Source: DAOMFB01 sp035519355 (GTDB taxonomy: Bacteria; Acidobacteriota; Thermoanaerobaculia; UBA5066). Taken from it: DNA of 6,586 bases. The stretch's first letter is position 1. The number at the start of each line of letters is the position of its first letter. The notes under the pieces are model-generated. The model did not search any database. It had not been told where the DNA came from and saw only the letters and a program-made list of their open reading frames with translations. This document shows positions 1 to 6,171 of this stretch, in pieces. The position numbers and the translations under genes were made by a program. The DNA lies in NCBI GenBank assembly GCA_035519355.1, contig DATIWM010000239.1, positions 1-6,586 on the forward strand, written 5' to 3'.

Positions 1-1750
1 TCATCTGGTCGAAGGCCGCCTCCGTGAGCCGGAGGTCGGCGATCGGGTCCCGGACGTGGGCGTCGAATCCCGCGGAGATCATGATGAGGCCGGGCCGGAA
101 GCGTTCGATCTCGGGGACGACGAACGAGTCGAAGGTCTCCAGCATCTCTTCGTCCCCTGCGAAGGGCTTGAGCGGCAAGTTCAGCGTGAAGCCGGCGCCC
201 TCTCCGGTGCCGGATTCGATCCTCCTCCCCGTGCCCGGGAAGCAGAACGTCGGATGCTCGTGGAGGCTGCAGTAGTACGTGAGGGGATCGCCCTCGAAAA
301 TCTCCTGGGTTCCGTTTCCATGGTGGACGTCCCAGTCGAGGATGAAGATCCGCTCCACGTTGTAGACGGTCCGGGCGTAGACGGCGCCCACGGCCACGTT
401 GTTGATGAAGCAGAACCCCATCGTGGAGGCCCGCCCCGTGTGGTGCCCCGGGGGTCTCACGGCGCAGAAGACGTTCTCGACCCTCTTGTTCATCACGGCG
501 TCGATGCCGGCCATCACGCCCCCCGCGGCCAGGAGAGCGACGTTCCAGGTCGCGGGACAGATCGAGCAGTCCCTCGTGGAGAAGACCTTCTCGCCCCGCG
601 CGACGCTCTCCCGGAACCGGGCGAGGTAGTCGACCCCGTGGACCGTCTCCAGGAAGCTGAGGTCCGGGACGTAGGGAGGCAGGCGAATGAGGCTCGCCCG
701 GAGGTCCTGCCGGTCGATGGCCTTGAGCAAGGCGCGCAGTCGCCGCGCGCCCTCGGGGTGGCCTCGACGCGTCCGGTGTGCGAGGTACTCGGGCGAGGTC
801 ACGAACCCCGTCCGGCGCGGGGTGTTCGTGTAGATCGTCTTGTAGCCGTCCCAGGGCGAAGAGGAAAGGAGAAACGCCTTGCCGAGCGAAAGCGTGACCT
901 CCTCGGTGTACCGCTCGCTCGCGGCGAGCGCATGGTATCCGTCCGCGTCGCGGTAGACGGGGATCTTCAGGTCCGTCCGGAACCCGGCGAAATCGACGGG
1001 ATGGTTCAGGCGCCCGATCTCGATGTCCCGGACGGCAAGGCCACGCTCCTTCACGAGCTCGCGAAGATCCGCCTTCCGCTTCCCGACCTCGGACTCGTCG
1101 GAGAACTCGAATCCCTCCTTCGCCCAGTAGTACTTTCCGATCGAGAGGGACGCATTCAGGCGAAACCGGTGAAATCCGAGATCGCGGAAGAGGGACTCGT
1201 AGTGGCGGAAGAGAGTTGCCGCGTACCCCGATTTCCGAGCCGTCACCCGGATGTGCTCGATGTAGACGACCCGGAGGCTCGCTCCCTTCAGATAAGCGAG
1301 CAGGCCGGAGTCCGGGTCCCGGTGGGTGGCGAAGCCGAGGGTCAGCTCGCCGACGCTCTCTTCTCCCTGGAAGATCTCGGCGTCGTAGATGATCTGATTC
1401 CTCGTGAAGAGGAGAAGGGTCTCCCTGTGGTCGAACTCGTGCGTCCTCTCGGAGAGCGCTTCCAGAAGTCGACGCGGCGAGATCCGATTCTCGAAGACCT
1501 TCGCCCACCGTCGGAGCAGGGTCGCGCGCCGGGGGACCTTCCTGAGAAGGAACCGGGACCCCTTTCCCTTCTTTTCCACGAGAGCCGGGTCGAACTCGGC
1601 TTTGTCTCTGATCCCCGGGTCGCGGGCGGCTCCGAGGAGCTTCTTTTCGCCGATCAGAATCTCGAAGTCCCGTAGGATCTCCTGCTTGGAGACGGAGTGT
1701 TGGAAGAATGTTGCGTCGGCGTGACTCTGTTCTCCGACCACGTTCGGCAA
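1..1750 (-). CDS. GNAT acetyltransferase-histone deacetylase family (AcuC-like) fusion protein, partial at its C-terminus
   Basis: The reading frame is open for 583 codons and runs off the left edge. From the proposed TTG start (1748-1750), residues 1-109 match nothing I recognise and include a basic stretch (residues 60-84). Residues about 110-216 look like a GNAT domain: a hydrophobic strand VVYIEHIRV, then the acetyl-CoA pyrophosphate loop R172-K-S-G175-Y-A177 (R/QxxGxG/A pattern), a helix, and a KEGFEF end. Residues 217-314 are an unassigned linker. From residue 315 there is a classical histone-deacetylase fold: HPEG (H331), RPPGHH with the catalytic His pair H436/H437, GFCFINN, DWDVHHGNGT with zinc ligands D474 and H476, and AGFDAH with the third zinc ligand D563. 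The catalytic tyrosine region and the stop lie outside the window. The family removes acyl groups from lysine or polyamines; the GNAT domain would add them. No ATG precedes the domains in frame; the start could instead be GTG at 1739-1741, but TTG has the better-spaced GAGAAG. A link to the divergent acyl-CoA synthetase is inferred. Domain calls are firm, the target is unknown. Confidence 0.9.
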   Translation of the reverse strand, partial: MPNVVGEQSHADATFFQHSVSKQEILRDFEILIGEKKLLGAARDPGIRDKAEFDPALVEKKGKGSRFLLRKVPRRATLLRRWAKVFENRISPRRLLEALSERTHEFDHRETLLLFTRNQIIYDAEIFQGEESVGELTLGFATHRDPDSGLLAYLKGASLRVVYIEHIRVTARKSGYAATLFRHYESLFRDLGFHRFRLNASLSIGKYYWAKEGFEFSDESEVGKRKADLRELVKERGLAVRDIEIGRLNHPVDFAGFRTDLKIPVYRDADGYHALAASERYTEEVTLSLGKAFLLSSSPWDGYKTIYTNTPRRTGFVTSPEYLAHRTRRGHPEGARRLRALLKAIDRQDLRASLIRLPPYVPDLSFLETVHGVDYLARFRESVARGEKVFSTRDCSICPATWNVALLAAGGVMAGIDAVMNKRVENVFCAVRPPGHHTGRASTMGFCFINNVAVGAVYARTVYNVERIFILDWDVHHGNGTQEIFEGDPLTYYCSLHEHPTFCFPGTGRRIESGTGEGAGFTLNLPLKPFAGDEEMLETFDSFVVPEIERFRPGLIMISAGFDAHVRDPIADLRLTEAAFDQM

Positions 1751-1812
1751 GTCTAGCTTCTCACGCCACGTGGCCGCGATAGACTTTGGAAGGACGATCT
1801 CCGAGGAGCGAC
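1751..1812. promoter_or_regulatory. Divergent intergenic region with 10-bp palindrome and weak promoter-like hexamers
   Basis: This 62-bp gap separates the start of the acetyltransferase-deacetylase gene from the start of the acyl-CoA synthetase gene and must hold control signals for at least one of them. A perfect palindrome GCCACGTGGC lies at 1765-1774. On the plus strand it sits inside a 16-bp spacer between TTCTCA (1758-1763) and TAGACT (1780-1785), each matching four of six bases of the sigma-70 consensus. A bound repressor there would block the synthetase promoter. The hexamer matches are weak and could be chance; the palindrome is exact but short. No convincing minus-strand promoter was seen. 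Confidence 0.3.
1803..1808 (+). promoter_or_regulatory. Ribosome binding site deciding the acyl-CoA synthetase start
   Basis: GAGGAG stands four bases before the ATG at 1813. It supports that ATG over the in-frame TTG at 1786, which would add nine residues (MEGRSPRSD) not expected in the family, whose members begin shortly before the LFRPxxxAVIGAS segment. Confidence 0.7.
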
Positions 1813-3837
1813 ATGAGCGAATCCCTCAAGGCGTTGTTCCGCCCGAACGGGCTCGCCGTCATCGGCGCCTCCGCGAAGCCCGGGAAGCTCGGCTACCAGA
1901 TCCTGAAGAACATCCTCGACGCCGGCTTTGCCGGACCGGTCATTCCCGTGAACCCGAAGGGCGAGACGATTTTCGGGACGCCCTCCGTCCGGTCGGTGGG
2001 AGAGGTCCCTTCCGGGACCGACCTCGCCGTCGTCATCGTTCCGGCCGCGGCGGTCCCCGAGACCATCCTTCAGCTCGGCGAGCGGAAAGTCCGGGCGGCC
2101 ATCGTCATCACGGGAGGGTTCGCGGAGTCCGGATCCGAAGGAGCCCGCCTACAGGAAGAACTCAAGCAGAACGCCTCCCGGTGCGGCATCCGCGTGGTGG
2201 GGCCGAACTGCCAGGGCGTGAACTACCCCCATCACGGCCTCTGCGCCTCCTGGCCGCTCATCACGCGGAAGGGAGCGATGGCCATCGCGTCGCAGAGCGG
2301 AACCGTCGGCGCGGCGCTGATCGACTGGGCCGCCGAAGAGCGTCTCGGCTTTTCGGCGTTCGTCAGCATGGGAAACCGGATCGACGTGGACGAAGCGGAT
2401 CTGATCACATTCTTCGCCTCCGACCCGAATACCAAGGTGATCACCCTCTACATCGAAGGGGTCCGCGACCCGAAGCGGTTCCTGGCCGCGGTGAAGAAGT
2501 GTCCGAAGCCCGTCGTGATCTTCAAGGCCGGGCGGACCGATCAGGGACGCCGGGCGGCCGAGTCGCATACCCGGTCGCTGGCCACGAAGGACGAGATCTA
2601 CGACGCCGTCTTCCGCCAGTACGGGATCCACCGCGCCGCCTCCCTCGAGGAGCTGTACGATTTCTCCAAGGCCCTCGCCTACGTTCCTCCTCCCGCGGGC
2701 CCGAGGATGCTCATCGTGACGAGTTCCGGGGGCTCGGCCATCATCGCCACCGACGTGGCGGCGGACAACGGTTTCCACGTGAGCCCCCTCCCGGCCGCGC
2801 TGGCGTCCGAGCTGCGGAGGACGCTGCCGTCCCATTTCATCGTCGGGAACCCGCTGGACCTGACGGGCGACGGCGACGCCGAGCGCTTCCGCCAGGTCAT
2901 CGCCGCGTCACGGGATCACTACGACGTCGTCCTGACGATCTTCGGGGACCCGATCCCCGGCGCCTCGACGGCTCTGGAGCCGGGCCGGAACGACCTGGTG
3001 GCGTTCCTGGGCGGGGCCGACGTGGAGCGCGCCGAGCGGCTTCTCCTTCACGAAAAGGGGATCGCCGTCTTTCCGACGCCGGAGCGCGCCGTCAAGGCCT
3101 TCTCCAGTCACGTCCGCTTCGCCGGTGATCGTTGGTTCCGGCCGGCGGAGCCGATTCCGGCGCCCGCGGCGCCGGCCACGCCGTCCCCGGTCCGGTCGCT
3201 CTCCCCGGCCGACTCGATCCGCTTCCTCGCGCGCGAGGGGTTGCCGGTCGTCTCCTCGCGACAGGCGGGGAGCGAGGAGGAGGCCGTCCGGGCGGCGGGG
3301 GAGATCGGGTATCCCGTCGCGGTGAAGATGAACTCCGTCGACGTGACGCACAAGAGCGACGTCGGAGGAGTGATTCTGAACGTCGGCGACGAGGCCGGAG
3401 TCCGGAAGGCCTGGCGGGACCTCGCCGGCATCGTGAAGCGCATCGGGGCGCGGGAAGGGGGAGTCCTCGTGAGCGCCATGGCCGGGCGCGGGCTCGAGAT
3501 CATCGTCGGGGTGACCCGCGATCTCCAGTTCGGCCACGCCGTCATGTTCGGCATGGGAGGCACGCTCGTGGAGGTCTTCAAGGACGTCTCCTTCCGGATC
3601 GTGCCGTTCTCCGGGAAGGACGCGGCGGAGATGGTCGGGGAGACCCGCGGAGCGAAGCTCCTCCGGGGCGTTCGGGGGGCCCGGCCGTCGGACGTTGCGG
3701 CGGTTCGGGATCTTCTCGTCCGGATTTCCGGCCTCGTCGAGCGGCACCCCGAGATCGACGAGATGGACCTGAATCCCGTCATCGTCCACGAGACGGGTTT
3801 GACGGTCGTGGACGCCCGGGTGGCCCTCGCGAGCTGA
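1813..3837 (+). CDS. NDP-forming acyl-CoA synthetase (acetate--CoA ligase, ADP-forming type), fused alpha-beta chain
   Basis: This 674-residue cytoplasmic enzyme would interconvert acyl-CoA + ADP + Pi with free acid + CoA + ATP. Domain order: CoA-binding Rossmann domain (about 1-130; LFRPNGLAVIGAS with G18-A-S near the N-terminus), succinyl-CoA-synthetase-like flavodoxin domains (about 145-440), a Pro/Ala-rich linker (about 445-462), and an ATP-grasp domain (from S464). Visible key features are VGPNCQG, SQSGTVG (160-166), a conserved glutamate in YIEG (E215), the phospho-accepting histidine in ESHT (H252), HKSDVGGV (H513) and the C-terminal EMDLNPV metal-binding segment. Length fits single-chain members, in which alpha and beta parts are joined; there is no GNAT domain on this chain, unlike the related Pat-type protein acetyltransferases. 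The residue after SHT is Arg where Gly is usual. It is divergent from the acetyltransferase-deacetylase gene and convergent with livF. Acid specificity cannot be read from sequence: acetate, branched-chain or aryl acids are all possible. All catalytic landmarks are present, so it is probably active. Confidence 0.93.
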   Translation: MSESLKALFRPNGLAVIGASAKPGKLGYQILKNILDAGFAGPVIPVNPKGETIFGTPSVRSVGEVPSGTDLAVVIVPAAAVPETILQLGERKVRAAIVITGGFAESGSEGARLQEELKQNASRCGIRVVGPNCQGVNYPHHGLCASWPLITRKGAMAIASQSGTVGAALIDWAAEERLGFSAFVSMGNRIDVDEADLITFFASDPNTKVITLYIEGVRDPKRFLAAVKKCPKPVVIFKAGRTDQGRRAAESHTRSLATKDEIYDAVFRQYGIHRAASLEELYDFSKALAYVPPPAGPRMLIVTSSGGSAIIATDVAADNGFHVSPLPAALASELRRTLPSHFIVGNPLDLTGDGDAERFRQVIAASRDHYDVVLTIFGDPIPGASTALEPGRNDLVAFLGGADVERAERLLLHEKGIAVFPTPERAVKAFSSHVRFAGDRWFRPAEPIPAPAAPATPSPVRSLSPADSIRFLAREGLPVVSSRQAGSEEEAVRAAGEIGYPVAVKMNSVDVTHKSDVGGVILNVGDEAGVRKAWRDLAGIVKRIGAREGGVLVSAMAGRGLEIIVGVTRDLQFGHAVMFGMGGTLVEVFKDVSFRIVPFSGKDAAEMVGETRGAKLLRGVRGARPSDVAAVRDLLVRISGLVERHPEIDEMDLNPVIVHETGLTVVDARVALAS

Positions 3838-3839
3838 GG

Positions 3840-3863
3840 CCGCGGCTCTAGAGAAGGCCGCGG
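3840..3863. terminator. GC-rich hairpin between convergent genes, possible two-way terminator
   Basis: Between the stop of the acyl-CoA synthetase gene and the end of livF, CCGCGG occurs at 3840-3845 and again at 3858-3863. Being self-complementary, the two copies can pair as a stem extended inward by one C-G and one G-U pair, leaving an 8-base loop. It begins 3 bases after the synthetase stop and overlaps the last livF codons. No T-run follows on either strand, so it is not a canonical intrinsic terminator; the position is the main support. Confidence 0.3.
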
Positions 3864-4552
3864 ACGCGCGGATCGGAAAGACCCTCCGGGCCCGCCGGGA
3901 TCTCCGTCAGGCTTCCTCCTTCGAGAAACATCCCTTTCGTCGCCACGGCGAGGAGAGCGCGGACGTGCTGGCCCGTGAGGATCACGGCCGCGCCCCGGCC
4001 GGCCTCCTCATGGATCCAGCCGAGGACGCGCGCGCCGATGGCGTCGTCGAGTCCCTGCAGCGGGTCGTCGAGGAGCCAGACTCCGGGGGACGACATGCCG
4101 AACCGGGCGATCGCGAGCTGCTGCTGGAGTCCGCCACTGAGCTGCTCGGGCCGCGCCCCTCGCCGCGACCGAATCGCCGGGAACAGCTCCTCGAGCGAGA
4201 GAGCCCGGCGGCGCCACCCCATCCGGGCGGCCGGGCGGTACGCGCCGACCCGCAGATGTTCGGCGACCGTCATCTCCTTCCAGAGGCGGCGGCGGTCCGA
4301 GACGAGGCAGATGCCCCGCCCCGCGCGGACTTCCGGCGGGAGCTCCTGAACGGGCTCGCCGTCGAGGAGGATCTCGCCGCGAATCGTCCTCAGAAGGCCC
4401 TGGAGGGTCTCGAGGAGGGCGGATTTTCCGGAGCCGTTGGCGCCGAGGATCGACAGGATCTCACCCGGTGCGACCGACAGGTTGACGTCCGAAAAAACGG
4501 TCACGTGAGGGTAGCCGCCGGTGAGGCCGCGGGTCTCGAACCGAGCCGTCAC
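3848..4552 (-). CDS. livF: Branched-chain amino acid-type ABC transporter ATP-binding protein LivF, with altered catalytic residues
   Basis: This 234-residue cytoplasmic ATPase is the usual length for LivF and comes last in an H-M/G-F gene order. The GTG start (4550-4552) overlaps the stop of the preceding livM-livG fusion as GTGA, a sign of translational coupling. Seen: A-loop tyrosine Y14, Walker A GANGSGKS (37-44), signature LSGGLQQQ (138-145), Walker B VWLLD (158-162), and the C-terminal DPRVRGLL tail resembling the LivF 'xxVRxxYL' ending. Two usual residues are missing: the glutamate after Walker B is Asp (D163, in LLDDP) and the Q-loop glutamine position of the family's YVPQGRR segment reads VSDRRR (D86). 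The H-loop region reads LTGQH, where LivF proteins often have VEQN. With the LivG domain it should form a heterodimer powering import through LivH/LivM. The assignment to the HAAT family is strong; the transported compound could be leucine-type amino acids, or urea, amides or other acids as in relatives. Confidence 0.9.
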   Translation of the reverse strand: MTARFETRGLTGGYPHVTVFSDVNLSVAPGEILSILGANGSGKSALLETLQGLLRTIRGEILLDGEPVQELPPEVRAGRGICLVSDRRRLWKEMTVAEHLRVGAYRPAARMGWRRRALSLEELFPAIRSRRGARPEQLSGGLQQQLAIARFGMSSPGVWLLDDPLQGLDDAIGARVLGWIHEEAGRGAAVILTGQHVRALLAVATKGMFLEGGSLTEIPAGPEGLSDPRVRGLL

Positions 4553-6171
4553 GACGCCGGCGCGTGGCGCGCCGCCTCCCATTCCTCGACCGATCCGCGG
4601 AACCGGATCAGCCCCCCCTCGAGCACGAGAAGCTGGCTGGCGAGCCTTCCGGGGGCGGGGCCGTGCTCGACCCAGACGACCGCCGTTCCCTTCCGCCGCA
4701 GGTCGTCGATCAGGCCGGAAACGCGTTCCGACGCCTCCGGGCTGAGTCCGGCCAGCGGCTCGTCGAGAAGAAGGACAGAGGGCCGCAGTGCGAGCACCCG
4801 GGCGATCTCCAGCCGCTTCCCTTCGCCGACGCTGAGCTGGCCGGCCGGGCGATCTCTCAGGGCCGTGAGCTGGAGATCCGCGAGGAGCGCGTCCACGCCC
4901 CCGAGGTTCCCTGCGCGCTCCGCCGCGATGGCCACGTTCTCCCGGACCGTCCAGTCGGGAAAGGGCGTCGGGGCCTGAAAGGTCCTCCCGAGGCCCCTCC
5001 GGGCCCGCGCAGCGGCTCCGCGCGGCGACGGCTCGCGGCCGAACAGGATCGCTCCCCGGGCGGCCGGAATCCTCCCGGCGATGGCGAGAAGCAGAGACGT
5101 CTTGCCGGCGCCGTTCGGGCCGAGGACCCTCAGGATCTCTCCCGGCTCGACCGTGAAGCCGACATCCGTGAGGACGGCCGCGCCGTTGCGGCGGACCGTC
5201 AATCCGAGGACGTCGAGGGCGAACGGGGCCCGGGGGGCGCGCGGAGGAGCGGCCGACGCCGGGATCCTCGGGATCCGGGCCGGGAGAAGTCCCTGCGGCC
5301 TGAACACCAGAAGCGCGAACAGGGCCAGGCCGTAGGCCATCGTGTGGGCGTGGGGAAGAGCCGGCCGGAGGATCAGCTCGTCGACGGGGTAGAGGATGAG
5401 GGTCCCGAGGAGTCCGCCCAGGGGGTGAAGGGCGCCACCCAGCATCCCGAGGACGAGAGGCAGGATCGAGAAAGCGGGTGAAAAGACGACCGCCGTCTCG
5501 ACGCTGCCGGTCAGGTGGGCGTAGAGAGCGCCCGCCAGAGCGGTGGCCGCCGCGCTCAGAGCCAGCGGGCGCCAGCGCTCGCCGACGAGGTCGATGCCGA
5601 GGCTCGATGTCGTCTCCGGCGACTGGCGGATGGCGGCGGCGGCCCGGCCGCCCGGCCGCCGGAGGAACAGCTCGTAGCCGAAGCCCGATGCCAGAGCCAG
5701 AGCGGCGAGCGTCGCCACGACCGGCAGGGCCGCCCCTTCGAATCCCGGCGCCGAGGGAAGAAGAAACCCTTCCATCCCGAAGGCCAGGACGCCGCCGGCG
5801 AGTCCCTTCAGGAGCACGGCCCAGGAGAGGGTCGCCAGGCCGAAACTCGCCGGCCGCAAGCGGAGAGCCGGTATCAGCGGGAGGGCAGCGAGGACGCCCG
5901 CCGCGGCGCTCGCCCCGAGGGCCAGCCACGGGGAGACCCGGCCCGACGTGACCAGCCAGGCTTGCGTCAGGGCCCCCGCGCCGAAAAAGGCCGAATGTCC
6001 CAGAGAGAGCAGCCCGGCGGCCCGAAGCCAGCTCCAGCTGGTCGCGAGGGCGGCATAGAGAAGGCCGAAGGCGACGACGTTCAGCCCGAACCGGCCCATC
6101 GATGCGACCGCGAACCCGGCGGCCGAGCAGACGACCGCCCAGAGAACGAAGAATCGCGTCCCCTCACGCAT
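4549..6171 (-). CDS. LivM-LivG fusion: ABC transporter permease joined to its ATP-binding domain
   Basis: One 540-residue chain carries a membrane permease followed by an ATPase. Residues about 1-298 are LivM-like: some eight or nine hydrophobic segments, the WLRAAGLLSLGHSAFFGAGA motif near residues 48-67 typical of LivM, a cytoplasmic coupling loop around 171-192 (FLRRPGGRAAAAIRQ then SLGIDL), and the VFRPQGLL end (289-296). A Pro/Ala-rich linker (about 299-318) leads to the LivG-like ATPase: Walker A GPNGAGKT (351-358), Q-loop GRTFQ (Q399), signature LSVGEGKRLEIAR (446-458), Walker B LLLDEP with catalytic E471, and H-loop H503. All ATPase residues are intact, unlike its partner LivF. The ATPase part is about 222 residues, shorter than typical LivG (about 250). 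The ATG start overlaps the end of livH by 8 bp, and the stop overlaps the livF start by 4 bp. Fusions of LivM with LivG are known in other bacteria. Substrate is not determined by this sequence. Confidence 0.93.
   Translation of the reverse strand: MREGTRFFVLWAVVCSAAGFAVASMGRFGLNVVAFGLLYAALATSWSWLRAAGLLSLGHSAFFGAGALTQAWLVTSGRVSPWLALGASAAAGVLAALPLIPALRLRPASFGLATLSWAVLLKGLAGGVLAFGMEGFLLPSAPGFEGAALPVVATLAALALASGFGYELFLRRPGGRAAAAIRQSPETTSSLGIDLVGERWRPLALSAAATALAGALYAHLTGSVETAVVFSPAFSILPLVLGMLGGALHPLGGLLGTLILYPVDELILRPALPHAHTMAYGLALFALLVFRPQGLLPARIPRIPASAAPPRAPRAPFALDVLGLTVRRNGAAVLTDVGFTVEPGEILRVLGPNGAGKTSLLLAIAGRIPAARGAILFGREPSPRGAAARARRGLGRTFQAPTPFPDWTVRENVAIAAERAGNLGGVDALLADLQLTALRDRPAGQLSVGEGKRLEIARVLALRPSVLLLDEPLAGLSPEASERVSGLIDDLRRKGTAVVWVEHGPAPGRLASQLLVLEGGLIRFRGSVEEWEAARHAPAS

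Noticed and set aside
912..930. Inverted repeat CGCTCGC / GCGAGCG with a 5-base loop
   Set aside because: It lies inside the coding region of the fusion gene and is typical of GC-rich codon runs; no site function is suggested by position.
56..1675. Plus-strand open frame of 539 codons opposite the acetyltransferase-deacetylase gene
   Set aside because: Its product is low-complexity, rich in Arg, Glu, Gly and Pro with no recognisable domain, while the opposite strand encodes clear deacetylase motifs. It is the expected antisense shadow of a GC-rich gene.
1761..1814. Minus-strand 17-codon open frame starting with ATG over the synthetase start codon, ending just before the fusion gene
   Set aside because: It could be a leader peptide, but it has no clear ribosome binding site of its own and no recognisable attenuator content; likely chance.
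1770..3128. Plus-strand open frame of 452 codons overlapping the synthetase in another frame
   Set aside because: Arg/Pro/Gly-rich translation without motifs; the synthetase frame holds all family landmarks.
2908..3789. Minus-strand open frames opposite the synthetase, including another at 3108-3782
   Set aside because: Compositionally biased translations with no domains; shadows of the GC-rich coding strand.
5640..5662. Repeated CGGCCGCC units
   Set aside because: They encode the Arg/Gly/Ala-rich coupling loop of the LivM domain and are explained by codon use.
4552..5929. In-frame upstream extension of livF to a 693-residue protein
   Set aside because: The extension is an out-of-frame reading of the livM-livG fusion and shows no domain. 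The GTG at 4550-4552 overlapping the upstream stop is the natural start.
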